Assembly: GCA_003153355.1 (NCBI GenBank)
Contig: PLYH01000002.1
Location: 267,761-313,109 of the forward strand
DNA length: 45,349 nt
Source of the DNA: Candidatus Peregrinibacteria bacterium
Lineage (GTDB): Bacteria > Patescibacteriota > Gracilibacteria > UBA1369
Reading direction: 5' to 3'
Shown here: positions 8,696 through 16,412 of the stretch, one piece after another
Numbering within the stretch: the stretch's first letter is position 1
How the letters are laid out: each line of letters opens with the position of its first letter
The notes under the pieces: generated by a model
What the model was told of the DNA's origin: nothing
Databases searched by the model: none
What the model saw: the letters and a program-made list of their open reading frames with translations, nothing else
Translations under genes and position numbers: made by a program

Positions 8696-9009
8696 TGAAT
8701 TTTTTTAAGAATTTCTTCGGCTTGTTCTTTTTTGCGCTCAGATTTTTCAACTTTTTTCTGATATTTACGGATCGTTGAAGCTTTAAACTGCTTCAGCCGA
8801 GTCAAAAAAGTATCGTCATGTTCCACCATTTTTTCTACGAGTTGATTCTGCTGTTTTTCAGCTTCGGTAAAAGCTTCTTCAATGACAGCGAGCTCCTCTG
8901 GGCCGGCAAGGTCAAGATCCGCAAGCAATTCATCCTTCAGCTTCCGGTCAAGAAACATGCTTCCCTGGATAAGTTCTCTCAGTTTTTGTTTTTTTTCGGA
9001 GGAGTCCAC
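8692..9009 (-). CDS. Small helical partner protein of the GGDEF giant (105 aa)
   Basis: Unrecognised. A charged, probably all-helical protein with a basic C-terminal coiled coil ('KKVEKSERKKEQAEEILKK'). It starts with GTG at 9009, 32 bases after the -10 box, and its stop overlaps the start of the giant gene by four bases, so translation is probably coupled. It aligns without gaps along almost its whole length with the 106-residue protein at 29564-29884, which precedes the other giant: shared S-x3-D-x-K-x2-D near the start and E-E-(I/F)-L-K at the end, about one position in six identical by eye. A chaperone, adaptor or inhibitor of the giant is an inference from position only. Confidence 0.75.
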   Translation of the reverse strand: MDSSEKKQKLRELIQGSMFLDRKLKDELLADLDLAGPEELAVIEEAFTEAEKQQNQLVEKMVEHDDTFLTRLKQFKASTIRKYQKKVEKSERKKEQAEEILKKIQ

Positions 9010-9041
9010 AGGTAAATTATGGTTTTTAAAATAATCTTAAT

Positions 9042-9070
9042 ATTATACCAGATTTTTGCCGATTTTATAA
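9042..9070 (-). promoter_or_regulatory. Promoter of the small-GGDEF giant operon
   Basis: On the minus strand TTATAA (9070-9065), 17 bases, TATAAT (9047-9042) preceded by TGG. The extended -10 and the bases after it (TGGTATAATATTAAGAT) closely resemble the promoter of the second giant cassette at 29923-29951. Confidence 0.7.
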
Positions 9071-9127
9071 GGCAGAAAGCCAAAATTGACCCCGTGGAAC
9101 AAATGTGGTCAAAAGCTATGTTGAGAT

Positions 9128-9156
9128 TTAACTTTCCAGCTGTTTTATGCTAAAAT
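9128..9156 (+). promoter_or_regulatory. Promoter of the PilB/GspE gene
   Basis: TTAACT (9128-9133), 17 bases, TAAAAT (9151-9156) preceded by TGC. The -10 ends 26 bases before the ATG at 9183 and overlaps the in-frame ATG at 9147, which argues that 9183 is the true start. Confidence 0.6.
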
Positions 9157-9182
9157 ATCTAGATATATTTGTATCTTTAGTC

Positions 9183-11180
9183 ATGCCGGAAGAAACCAAC
9201 AATCAGAATGTGCCTGCAGCAAGTGCGGTTTCGGTGTCGGGCATTCAACCTCAGCTGCAAGCTGCTCCTATGGCCACAACTGCAGCTGTTCAGCCGGTTG
9301 CCCAGCCTTCAGTTTCCTCCCCGCCGGTTTCTCAGCCTGCAACAGTTCAGCCTGTTCAAACTCAACACCCCGCGATGCCGGCTCCGCTTCCCGCACCCAC
9401 ACCAGCGCAACCAGAAACTTCCGCCGTATCGCAACCGGTCACTCCTGAACAGCCGGCAGCTTCAACAGAGCCTGCTGCCGCTGCTACGCAATCCAGCATG
9501 TCGACCTCAAAATCCGCGCCGAATCAGCAAAAAGCTCCGCAGTCCGTTGACCAGACCCTCGAAAAAATTAACCGCGGCTTTAAGGAACGCGCCACGATCG
9601 AAAGAGCCAAGCAGCTCAACATCCAGTACATCAATATCAGCGTGACGCCGATCAATCCGGATCTGCTCAAATTATTGCCTCCGGAAACCGTCAAGGCCGC
9701 GCTCGTGATGCCTTTTTTCAAAATCGGCAAAAAAGTCCGCGTGGCGGTGGCTGATCCGCAAAATCCGGTGACGAGAACGGCACTCCAGGAACTCATCAAT
9801 AACGGCTTCGAACTCAACATCAATCTTGCTTCGGAAGACGGCATTTTGGAAGCTGCCCGCCTGTATGAAAGCGAACAGTACAAGGTCAAGAAAGCCATGG
9901 ACACGAGTCTTTCAGAGGACAAAATTAAAGCATACGAAAAAGAAATCCAGCAGCTCTCGGAGCTCAAAACCAAACTCTCGAGCCTCAGTTCGGAAGAAGC
10001 GGTTTACCTCATCAGCGTGGGTGCTCTCAAAACCGGAGCATCGGATATGCATTTTGAACCTGAAGAAAAAACTGTGCGCGTCCGTTTTCGCATCGACGGT
10101 GTGCTTCACACCATTTTTGAAATCGAAAAAGGAACCTACAACAACATCGTCAATCAGATCAAATACCAGTGCAAAATGAAGCTGAACATCAACAACGAAC
10201 CGCAGGACGGCCGTTATAGTTTTACGGTGAATGACCGCAAAGTTGATGTCCGCGTCTCTGATTTGCCAACTGAGTATGGAGAAACATTCGTTTGCCGTTT
10301 GCTTGATAGCGGGCGCAAAATCGTTGAGTTCGAAGAAATGGGTTTTTGGGGAGAAAACCTTCAACATATAGAGCATCTCACCAAAATTTCTCACGGGATG
10401 ATTTTGATTACAGGTCCCACGGGTTCAGGTAAAACAACCACGCTTTATACATTGTTGGATAAATTCAACAAACCCGAAAGCAAAGTCATTACCCTTGAAG
10501 ATCCGATTGAATATCATCTGGCGGGAATTTCACAAAGTCAGATCAACGAAAAACGGGGTTACGATTTTGCCGGAGGTTTGCGTGCGATTTTACGTCAGGA
10601 TCCCGATGTTGTGATGCTTGGTGAAATCCGTGATCTTGAAACTGCCGAAACGGCTGCCCAGGCCGCGCTGACCGGTCACGTGCTCTTAAGTACTTTGCAT
10701 ACGAACAGCGCCATTGAATCCATTCCTCGTTTGATCAACATCGGCCTGCCGCCTTTCATGGTTGCTCCAGCTTTGAATACTATCATCGCGCAGCGTTTGG
10801 TTCGCCGCATTTGTCCGGCCTGCCAAAAACTTGAAGCCGTTACTAAAGCGGAACTTGATGAACTGAACAACATGATCGAGAGCATCAAAAAAATCCGTCC
10901 AACGCTAAGCGACCTCAGTGTTCCGGCAGAGCTTCCAAAAGCACCGGGCTGTGAAGTGTGCAGTCACACTGGATATAAAGGACGCATTTGTGTCGTTGAA
11001 CTGGTGAATATCGATTTTGAAATGAAAGACCTTATTTTGAACAAAGCCAGCTCCACCAAAATGATTGAAGCCGCACGCCGCAAAGGCATGCTCACCATGC
11101 GCGAAGACGGAGTGCTGAAAGTTTTGAAAGGTATAACTACGCTGGAAGAAGTTCATCGCGTCACAGCGATTGCAGAATAG
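9183..11180 (+). CDS. pilB: Type IV pilus / type II secretion assembly ATPase (PilB/GspE family)
   Basis: 665 residues from the ATG at 9183. Hexameric cytoplasmic ATPase that powers pilin polymerisation or type II secretion. Seen: a Pro/Ala/Gln-rich low-complexity N-terminus of about 115 residues; an N-terminal GspE-like domain (about 125-230); the ATPase core with Walker A 'GPTGSGKTTT' (411 on), Asp box 'ITLEDPIEY', Walker B 'DPDVVMLGEIRD', His box 'TGHVLLSTLHTNSA'; and a zinc-binding pair 'CPAC' plus 'CEVC'. The MshEN-type c-di-GMP motif found at the N-terminus of some relatives is not visible; the low-complexity segment is there instead. A PilX-like gene lies at 43857. Pilus or competence use is more likely than secretion but not decided. 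Confidence 0.93.
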   Translation: MPEETNNQNVPAASAVSVSGIQPQLQAAPMATTAAVQPVAQPSVSSPPVSQPATVQPVQTQHPAMPAPLPAPTPAQPETSAVSQPVTPEQPAASTEPAAAATQSSMSTSKSAPNQQKAPQSVDQTLEKINRGFKERATIERAKQLNIQYINISVTPINPDLLKLLPPETVKAALVMPFFKIGKKVRVAVADPQNPVTRTALQELINNGFELNINLASEDGILEAARLYESEQYKVKKAMDTSLSEDKIKAYEKEIQQLSELKTKLSSLSSEEAVYLISVGALKTGASDMHFEPEEKTVRVRFRIDGVLHTIFEIEKGTYNNIVNQIKYQCKMKLNINNEPQDGRYSFTVNDRKVDVRVSDLPTEYGETFVCRLLDSGRKIVEFEEMGFWGENLQHIEHLTKISHGMILITGPTGSGKTTTLYTLLDKFNKPESKVITLEDPIEYHLAGISQSQINEKRGYDFAGGLRAILRQDPDVVMLGEIRDLETAETAAQAALTGHVLLSTLHTNSAIESIPRLINIGLPPFMVAPALNTIIAQRLVRRICPACQKLEAVTKAELDELNNMIESIKKIRPTLSDLSVPAELPKAPGCEVCSHTGYKGRICVVELVNIDFEMKDLILNKASSTKMIEAARRKGMLTMREDGVLKVLKGITTLEEVHRVTAIAE

Positions 11181-11185
11181 TCGAA

Positions 11186-11659
11186 CTATTCAGCATTTTT
11201 TAATTTTCCCAGGACGCAGCGTTCAAGAAGATACCGACAATTGGCTTTGATCGTAATAAAACGGTCATATTCAAACTGTCCCTGAAAAACACCTTCGAAA
11301 GTTTTTTCCATGCATGGCATATCGTAACCCGCATTGGTCATGCAGGCTTTTCGCAAATTTGGGTGCAGTTGGTATGTGAGAGTAAAAAAAGACTCCAGTT
11401 CATTCTTTTCACATTGATGGTGCGGCTCTTCCATATAACATTGTGCCTGGATCGCGTCTTTGACCTCTTCGGAAATTTTTTCGTGAGCAGCGTCAGGTTT
11501 TTCCAAAGGAACGGCAGGTGAAGACGGCAAAGATGAAGTTACGGAAGGAATCTCAACCACGGTAACTGGAACAACATTTTCCGGAGGCTTTGGCGGTTCG
11601 CAGGCAGCTGCGATACTGACAGCTGCAAAACCGGCAACAAAAGAGTTTAAGTTTTTCAT
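11186..11659 (-). CDS. Putative lipoprotein (157 aa), unknown function
   Basis: Seen: a signal peptide ending in a lipobox-like 'SIAAAC' (Cys20), a Pro/Val/Ser-rich linker, then a Cys-containing helical domain with 'CYMEEPHHQCEKNE', 'ACMTNAGYDMPCMEK' and 'CRYLLERC'. The six cysteines after the lipobox suggest disulfides outside the cytoplasm. No family recognised. The gene faces pilB across five bases and is preceded by dprA; a promoter candidate lies at 11680-11708. Confidence 0.7.
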   Translation of the reverse strand: MKNLNSFVAGFAAVSIAAACEPPKPPENVVPVTVVEIPSVTSSLPSSPAVPLEKPDAAHEKISEEVKDAIQAQCYMEEPHHQCEKNELESFFTLTYQLHPNLRKACMTNAGYDMPCMEKTFEGVFQGQFEYDRFITIKANCRYLLERCVLGKLKNAE

Positions 11660-11679
11660 AAATTTCCTGAAGGTTTTCC

Positions 11680-11708
11680 ATATTAGAAGGAAAAACCTGC
11701 ATAATCAA
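11680..11708 (-). promoter_or_regulatory. Promoter candidate of the lipoprotein gene, with flanking inverted repeat
   Basis: On the minus strand TTGATT (11708-11703), 17 bases, TAATAT (11685-11680), ending 20 bases before the ATG at 11659. The -10 lies inside an inverted repeat, AGGTTTTCC (11671-11679) and GGAAAAACCT (11689-11698), which could be an operator or the end structure of the dprA transcript. Confidence 0.45.
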
Positions 11709-12775
11709 GAGGAAAAAGCGACCTCCCATAACATCTGGTTGTTGCGGCGGATGGCCCCTTTAAATTCTAACTGCGTCAGGAGAATATTCATGGCTTGAAT
11801 CGACATCAGCGTTTTTTCAAAAAGTTCATCCGTGGAACAGGCTTTATTTTCAAAAGCACTCACGAGTTTTTGTTCTTCATCGGATAAAATAAAAGTTTTC
11901 TTTTGAGAATTCAGCCCCCGGTCTTCAAGAAATTTTTGAATACTCACCAGCGGATGAGCTCCGTCATAAATCAACTGCAGACACCCCTGGGACTGTTCTT
12001 TGTTGATGTCGCCCGGCACCGCGTACACGTCAAGATTATAATCGTTGGCCTGCCGGGCCGTGACCAGAGCACCGGACCGTAGACCGGCTTCAATGACAAT
12101 AACGGCTTCGCACAGGCCGGCAATAATCCGGTTGCGTTCCAGAAATCTGCGCGGATAAGCCGGATCATCGGGCGGGTATTCGGAAAGCAATGTTCCGCCG
12201 TGTTCAAGAATTTTTTCGGACAAACGGTGGTGTGCCGAAGGAGTAATATCGTAAAGTCCTGAGGCCAGAACTGCTACAGTAGGTTTTTGAATACTCACCA
12301 CGGCAAAATGAGCAACGGCGTCAATGCCGAACGCCAGCCCGCTGACCACCGCCACGCCTTGTGCAGCCAGGGCTTCGGCGAGATCATAAGCGATATTTTC
12401 GCCGTACTTGGTTGAGCGTCGCGTTCCGACAATCGCCATCATTTTTTGGTGCGAACTTAAAGAGGCACCTTTGCGGTAAAGTAAAAAAGGCGCATCGGGA
12501 AGCTGCAAAAATTGTCTTGGGTATTCGCTGTGCTGGCGGCTCACGACCACAATATCCCTTTCCCAAAGTTTCGCGAATTCGGCATCAACATCAAACCTTT
12601 TGCGTAATTCACAAAGCCGTCCCGCAAACTTTTCTCCCACACCCGCCCGCGCAAAATCACCGGGCCGGGTCTCTTCCCAGACATAACGCCAGTTCCTGAA
12701 ACTTTTCCAAAGCTTATCCAGAATTCGCCATTCGCAGCCGTGAACACTGTTGATAGCGTGTAAAAATTTTTCCAT
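11705..12775 (-). CDS. dprA: DNA processing protein DprA (Smf)
   Basis: 356 residues from the ATG at 12775 (MEKFLHAIN). DprA loads RecA on incoming single-stranded DNA during natural transformation. Seen: an N-terminal helical (SAM-like) region, the Rossmann-type DprA domain with 'VGTRRSTKYG', 'SGLAFGIDAVAH', 'RFLERNRIIAGLCEAVIVIE' and 'RSGALVTARQA', and a C-terminal winged-helix-like segment with 'STDELFEKTLMSIQAMNILL'. The frame is open to an ATG at 12802, but that lies in a terminator hairpin (12777-12815), so 12775 is preferred. Together with pilB it supports DNA uptake capacity. Confidence 0.93.
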   Translation of the reverse strand: MEKFLHAINSVHGCEWRILDKLWKSFRNWRYVWEETRPGDFARAGVGEKFAGRLCELRKRFDVDAEFAKLWERDIVVVSRQHSEYPRQFLQLPDAPFLLYRKGASLSSHQKMMAIVGTRRSTKYGENIAYDLAEALAAQGVAVVSGLAFGIDAVAHFAVVSIQKPTVAVLASGLYDITPSAHHRLSEKILEHGGTLLSEYPPDDPAYPRRFLERNRIIAGLCEAVIVIEAGLRSGALVTARQANDYNLDVYAVPGDINKEQSQGCLQLIYDGAHPLVSIQKFLEDRGLNSQKKTFILSDEEQKLVSAFENKACSTDELFEKTLMSIQAMNILLTQLEFKGAIRRNNQMLWEVAFSS

Positions 12776-12776
12776 A

Positions 12777-12815
12777 GAAAGAAAAAACGGTGTCGCCATC
12801 ATGAGCGCACACCGT
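12777..12815 (-). terminator. Intrinsic terminator between the 142-aa gene and dprA
   Basis: On the minus strand ACGGTGT (12815-12809) pairs with ACACCGT (12793-12787), with inner GCG/CGC pairs around a small loop and one bulge, followed directly by TTTTTTCTTTC (12787-12777). It ends the transcript of the upstream gene just in front of the dprA start codon. Confidence 0.75.
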
Positions 12816-12852
12816 TAAAATTTCTCTAAAACAAAATTAAATTTTTCCTAAA

Positions 12853-13281
12853 TCAATCGATATCACAGTCAAAGCCAACATGCGGGCCTCTGCTCAATGC
12901 GGGCTTGATAACCTCGATGGCTTCCTGATAGATCTGGTCGTTGATAAGCCCGTCTTGTTTTAATGAAGTTACCGTTTCAAGCAGATCACGGATCTCGCGG
13001 GGATCAATTTTTTCAAAGCGCAACTTGGCATCCAGTAAATTAATTTTTAAACGAAGTTGCTCTTCTATTTTTGCACGAACATCCATTTCAATCTGCGCAA
13101 TTTCCTCACTGTTGGGACCTTCCGGAAGACATCCGTCATTGGCCCAAGATTCACGTTCAACTCTAAAAACAACTTTATGGTCGGGGCTCATCGGCTCATA
13201 CTTCTGAGCTTTAGTTTTTGCCTCATCAGCTGGAATACCTTCACGGTGATTATCCGAATAGTCAGGTAATTGCATGGCCAT
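12853..13281 (-). CDS. Hypothetical soluble protein (142 aa)
   Basis: Unrecognised. From the ATG at 13281 (MAMQLPDYSDN) it has a polar N-terminus and a helical middle with 'IAQIEMDVRAKIEEQLRL', then 'DPREIRDLLETVTSLKQDGL' and an acidic end 'FDCDID'. No signal peptide or membrane segment from this start. The frame is open further upstream to 13329, but the promoter -10 at 13310-13315 excludes that start. It is a single-gene unit, with its own promoter and the terminator at 12777-12815. Confidence 0.7.
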   Translation of the reverse strand: MAMQLPDYSDNHREGIPADEAKTKAQKYEPMSPDHKVVFRVERESWANDGCLPEGPNSEEIAQIEMDVRAKIEEQLRLKINLLDAKLRFEKIDPREIRDLLETVTSLKQDGLINDQIYQEAIEVIKPALSRGPHVGFDCDID

Positions 13282-13309
13282 AAATTGCAATATTAAAAAT
13301 TTGGCTGAT

Positions 13310-13337
13310 AATATAATCGAGCGCGCCAAAAAGTCAA
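13310..13337 (-). promoter_or_regulatory. Promoter of the 142-aa hypothetical gene
   Basis: On the minus strand TTGACT (13337-13332), 16 bases, TATATT (13315-13310); an alternative -10 TATTAT lies two bases further. The -10 ends 28 bases before the ATG at 13281. Confidence 0.68.
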
Positions 13338-13349
13338 TATCCGCCGATT

Positions 13350-14423
13350 TTAGTCTTCAAAAATAAGCTGCTTTCCAGGCTTGAAAAAGCCCTGGCTTAC
13401 CAAGCGCACGCCGCGCTCTTTGGTGACTTCGCCCATGATCCGGGCCTGAATGCCGTGCTCATCCATAACCTTTTCAATCTTGCTGAACTCATTGCTCACC
13501 AGGATCATGCCCGTGCCCATGTTCCAGACTTCATAAGCTTCTTTATCGGTCACTTTGCCCATTTCCTGAAGCTGCACCATCGGATCGTGCGGAGCCCAGA
13601 TATTATCCAGATCCGCACCGTAATCTCCAAGGACACGCACAATATTTCCCGGAATCCCTCCGCCCGTCACATGCGCCAAAGCTTTGATTTCACACTTCCG
13701 TTTCTGTTTGTATCTGCCCAATAATTCCAGCAGAGCATTGGAATAAATGATCGAAGGCGTTAAGGCTATTTTCCCCCATGTGGTTTTTTTATCGTAAGCT
13801 TTGCTGTAACAATTTACGCCGTAAGTTTGTTCAAGCACGTGCCGAACCAGGCTGAAACCGTTGGAACGGAAACCGCGGCTCCGTAAACCGATAATTTTGT
13901 CTCCGGGCATAACGCTCTTGCCGTCAATAAATTTTTTCTTCTCCACGATGCCGACGGCACTGGCGTTCCAGGTATTTCCTGCAACCAAAGAAGGCATCTC
14001 CGCGATTTCGCCGCCGGGAACAACGACTTTTTGTTCCACGCAGGCTTTGCGCAAACCTTCCATCATCGGCCCGATCACTTTGCTTGTGACTTTGTTCGTA
14101 TCAATGGTGTTGGTAATGGCAATCGTTTCCGCCCCCACGCACACCGCGTCATCCGCGACCATGGCCAGCAGATCGTAACCGAGCGTGTCATATTTTCCGA
14201 CCGCATCAGCAATCGCGATTTTGGAACCGACTCCGTCACAATTTTGTACCAGAAAATAATCTCCGAAATCCAAAGCGCCTGTAAAACCGCCGTCCATCTG
14301 CACCGGTTCGCCGAACATACCTTTGCGTGAAGCAAAAGTCTTCTTTGCGGCTTCATAGGCCAGGGCCGAACACTTGTCGCCCATCGTAATGTCTACTCCG
14401 GATTTTTTGTAGAGTCCCGCCAT
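13350..14423 (-). CDS. purM: Phosphoribosylformylglycinamidine cyclo-ligase (AIR synthetase)
   Basis: 357 residues, usual length for PurM, which closes the imidazole ring of purines (FGAM to AIR, using ATP). Seen: the AIRS N-terminal domain with 'YKKSGVDITMGDKCSALAYE', 'NCDGVGSKIAIADAVGKYDT', 'VPGGEIAEMPSLVAGNTWNA', and the C-terminal domain with 'IGLRSRGFRSNGFSLVRHVL' and 'ALAHVTGGGIPGNIVRVL'. The segment 'AMVADDAVCVGAE' differs from the common 'ND' version, so it is somewhat divergent. No other purine synthesis gene is nearby. It follows ftsE by 22 bases and is probably co-transcribed. Confidence 0.88.
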   Translation of the reverse strand: MAGLYKKSGVDITMGDKCSALAYEAAKKTFASRKGMFGEPVQMDGGFTGALDFGDYFLVQNCDGVGSKIAIADAVGKYDTLGYDLLAMVADDAVCVGAETIAITNTIDTNKVTSKVIGPMMEGLRKACVEQKVVVPGGEIAEMPSLVAGNTWNASAVGIVEKKKFIDGKSVMPGDKIIGLRSRGFRSNGFSLVRHVLEQTYGVNCYSKAYDKKTTWGKIALTPSIIYSNALLELLGRYKQKRKCEIKALAHVTGGGIPGNIVRVLGDYGADLDNIWAPHDPMVQLQEMGKVTDKEAYEVWNMGTGMILVSNEFSKIEKVMDEHGIQARIMGEVTKERGVRLVSQGFFKPGKQLIFED

Positions 14424-14445
14424 TCAATTCAAGATTAATTCGTAA

Positions 14446-15138
14446 TTATGAACCCGCGATTTCCATGTGATAACCGCTGTGCTGGCGGTCGCTGACCACT
14501 TTGCCGCCTTCTATTTTGACCACTCGTTTGCGGATATGGTCGACCAAAAGGGGATTGTGAGTTGTAAGAATTACAGTAATGCCATCTTTATTGATCTTCA
14601 GAAAAAGGTCAATGATTCCTTTCGCCGTGATCGGGTCCAGATTGCCAGTCGGCTCATCTGCAACGATCAAACTGGGATTGTGCACCAGCGCGCGGGCGAT
14701 GGCCAGACGCTGTTTTTCACCTCCGGAAAGCTGATGTGGAAAATGACGGTGTTTGTCGTGGAGCCCCACGATTTCCAGAACTTCCGGTACGCGTTTTTTG
14801 ATGTCCGCAGTTTCGTAACCGCAAACCTCGAGCGCAAAAGCCACATTTTCGTACGCGTTTTTCTGCGGCAATAATTTGTAATCCTGAAAAACCACGCCGA
14901 TTCTGCGGCGGAAATATTGCAAAGCCCGGTCATTCATTTCATTAATCACATAACCGTCCACGCTGATTTTACCGTGCTGGATTTTTTCAGCGCCAATCAA
15001 AATATAAATAAGCGTGGATTTCCCCGCGCCCGAAGGTCCGATCACGGACACGAACTCGCCCCGCAAAATGTTCAGATTCAGCTTGTCCAGAACCGCGTTC
15101 CGTCCGTATCTTTTTGTAACATTCTCAAAAGCGATCAT
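14446..15138 (-). CDS. ftsE: FtsE-type ABC transporter ATPase
   Basis: 230 residues from the ATG at 15138 ([12 protein letters not shown]). ATPase of the FtsEX complex, which activates peptidoglycan hydrolases at division. Seen: Walker A '[10 protein letters not shown]', Q-loop '[10 protein letters not shown]', signature 'LSGGEKQR', Walker B '[12 protein letters not shown]' and H-loop 'TTHN'; '[16 protein letters not shown]' is typical of FtsE. A further in-frame ATG at 15162 is possible. The membrane partner ftsX, normally next to it, is not in the window; purM follows instead. Another MacB/LolD-like ATPase is an alternative, but the Q-loop favours FtsE. Confidence 0.85.
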   Translation of the reverse strand: MIAFENVTKRYGRNAVLDKLNLNILRGEFVSVIGPSGAGKSTLIYILIGAEKIQHGKISVDGYVINEMNDRALQYFRRRIGVVFQDYKLLPQKNAYENVAFALEVCGYETADIKKRVPEVLEIVGLHDKHRHFPHQLSGGEKQRLAIARALVHNPSLIVADEPTGNLDPITAKGIIDLFLKINKDGITVILTTHNPLLVDHIRKRVVKIEGGKVVSDRQHSGYHMEIAGS

Positions 15139-15219
15139 GCATTCAACAAAAATCTTAAGCATGCTAACTATAACAAATCTCCCGGCAATAAGCCAGTTCA
15201 GCCCTTAAAAAGCCGTTGA

Positions 15220-15348
15220 TCAGTTTTGCTGATGTGCGCCGCTCATGAGCCGCTGAAGTTTTCGGAAAGCCTGGGTGTATTGAGGCTGTGTGAATTTCCC
15301 CCCATTTTTTTGATAATCTTCGTACACCCAACAGCGCCCCCACACCAT
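15220..15348 (-). CDS. Possible small gene (42 aa)
   Basis: ATG at 15348 opens a 42-codon frame (MVWGRCWVYEDYQKNGGK... ending LMSGAHQQN) in the 237-base gap between the recombinase gene and ftsE. Its frame is the same as that of the recombinase and is open back to the recombinase TAG stop, so it could also start at a TTG further upstream or be the remnant of a longer protein. The composition looks protein-like but no family is recognised. Confidence 0.3.
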   Translation of the reverse strand: MVWGRCWVYEDYQKNGGKFTQPQYTQAFRKLQRLMSGAHQQN

Positions 15349-15399
15349 AAAATCCAGGAAGAGCAAGTTTAAAGACCGTTCTTGATGAATAAACAAAAA

Positions 15400-16341
15400 C
15401 TACTTATGAAACTTTTCGTGAACCTCCCGCAATCTTTTATTCGTCAGATGGGTATAAATTTGCGTAGTTGTAATGGAAGAATGTCCAAGCATCTCCTGCA
15501 CGGAACGGATATCCGCTCCATTAACCAAAAGTTCAGTGGCAAAAGAATGTCGCAAAACGTGAGGCGTGACTTTTTTGATGATGCCCGCCCGCCGGGCATA
15601 ATTACGTACGAGATACTCAACCATCACCGTACTCAGACGACGTTTTTCGCCGAGGGTAATATCGTCACCGCCCCGCGCTCGCCGGTAGTTCAAAAAAAGC
15701 GGATCAAAATTATCGTCGCGCATTTTCAAATAAGCCTGGATCGATGCAGCCGCGCGCTCGGACAAAAACACGATTCTTGGCTTGCGGCCTTTTCCCCGGA
15801 CCATGAACTCTTTGCGTTGCAGATCAACCTGCGCGCGGTTGAGTGACACCAGTTCGCTCACCCGCAAGCCCGTGGAATAGAGCGTTTCCAGAATCGCGCA
15901 GTCGCGCGCCGAGCGCACATCGGCCTGAGCAAGCTTACTGCCGCTCCCGGCCCTTACCGCTTCAAAAAGTCTTTCCAGTTCTTCTCGGCTTAAATATTCA
16001 ACGGTTCTTTCGGGGATTTTACTTAAATCAATTTTCTCTGGCGATAATGTCGGAACATCATTTTTGATCAGATATTTCAAAAAAGCCCGCAGGGCGATGA
16101 CGTGGTAGTTCTGGGTTTTTATACTCAGGAGCTGCCCGCCTTTTTCATCTTCGAGTCTGTTCAAAAAAAGCCGGAATTTTTGGACGGTTTCCAGTGTAAT
16201 ATCTTTCGGAGATTTTTTTTCGCCAAACCAGTCCGTAAACCGTTTCAAATAATGCCGATAGTTTTCAACGGTTTTAGGCGATTGATTTTTGCCGACCTCG
16301 GCATGCTCCAGAAATTGAGTGACAAGTTCGCCGAGTTTCAT
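15400..16341 (-). CDS. xerD: Tyrosine recombinase, XerC/XerD type
   Basis: 313 residues, usual length for a Xer recombinase that resolves chromosome dimers at dif. Seen: an N-terminal SAM-like DNA-binding domain (about 5-95, 'SPKTVENYRHYLKRFTDWF') and the catalytic domain with R160 in 'STGLRVSEL', K184 in 'VRGKGRKPR', H261 and R264 in 'HVLRHSFATELL', H287 in 'MLGHSSITTTQIYTH' and nucleophile Y296. All six catalytic residues are present. No phage or transposon genes flank it, so a housekeeping role is likelier than an integrase role. Divergent from the SLH gene, with overlapping promoters. Confidence 0.92.
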   Translation of the reverse strand: MKLGELVTQFLEHAEVGKNQSPKTVENYRHYLKRFTDWFGEKKSPKDITLETVQKFRLFLNRLEDEKGGQLLSIKTQNYHVIALRAFLKYLIKNDVPTLSPEKIDLSKIPERTVEYLSREELERLFEAVRAGSGSKLAQADVRSARDCAILETLYSTGLRVSELVSLNRAQVDLQRKEFMVRGKGRKPRIVFLSERAAASIQAYLKMRDDNFDPLFLNYRRARGGDDITLGEKRRLSTVMVEYLVRNYARRAGIIKKVTPHVLRHSFATELLVNGADIRSVQEMLGHSSITTTQIYTHLTNKRLREVHEKFHK

Positions 16342-16361
16342 AATATCATTAAAGCTCTACA

Positions 16362-16390
16362 TTTATTGTAGCCCACAAATATGCTATAAT
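16362..16390 (+). promoter_or_regulatory. Extended -10 promoter of SLH protein 1
   Basis: TATAAT (16385-16390) preceded by TGC; TTTATT (16362-16367) 17 bases upstream is a weak -35. The -10 ends 22 bases before the ATG at 16413 and overlaps the in-frame ATG at 16389. Confidence 0.65.
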
Positions 16391-16393
16391 GAA
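16365..16393 (-). promoter_or_regulatory. Possible xerD promoter overlapping the SLH promoter
   Basis: On the minus strand TACAAT (16370-16365) ends 23 bases before the xerD ATG at 16341; the -35 position 17 bases away is only TTCATT. It occupies the same bases as the divergent SLH promoter, so the two may exclude each other. Confidence 0.4.
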
Positions 16394-16412
16394 AGGAGTT
16401 CATAGAAGCTTT

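Noticed and set aside
9086-9112. TTGACC..GGTCAA inverted pair as a defined operator
   Set aside because: Only six bases per arm with a 15-base spacer; too short to annotate without a recurrence test, so it is mentioned only in a finding.
15400-16341. Tyrosine recombinase as the integrase of a mobile element
   Set aside because: Length and motifs fit a housekeeping Xer protein, and there are no phage genes, tRNA or attachment-like direct repeats around it.
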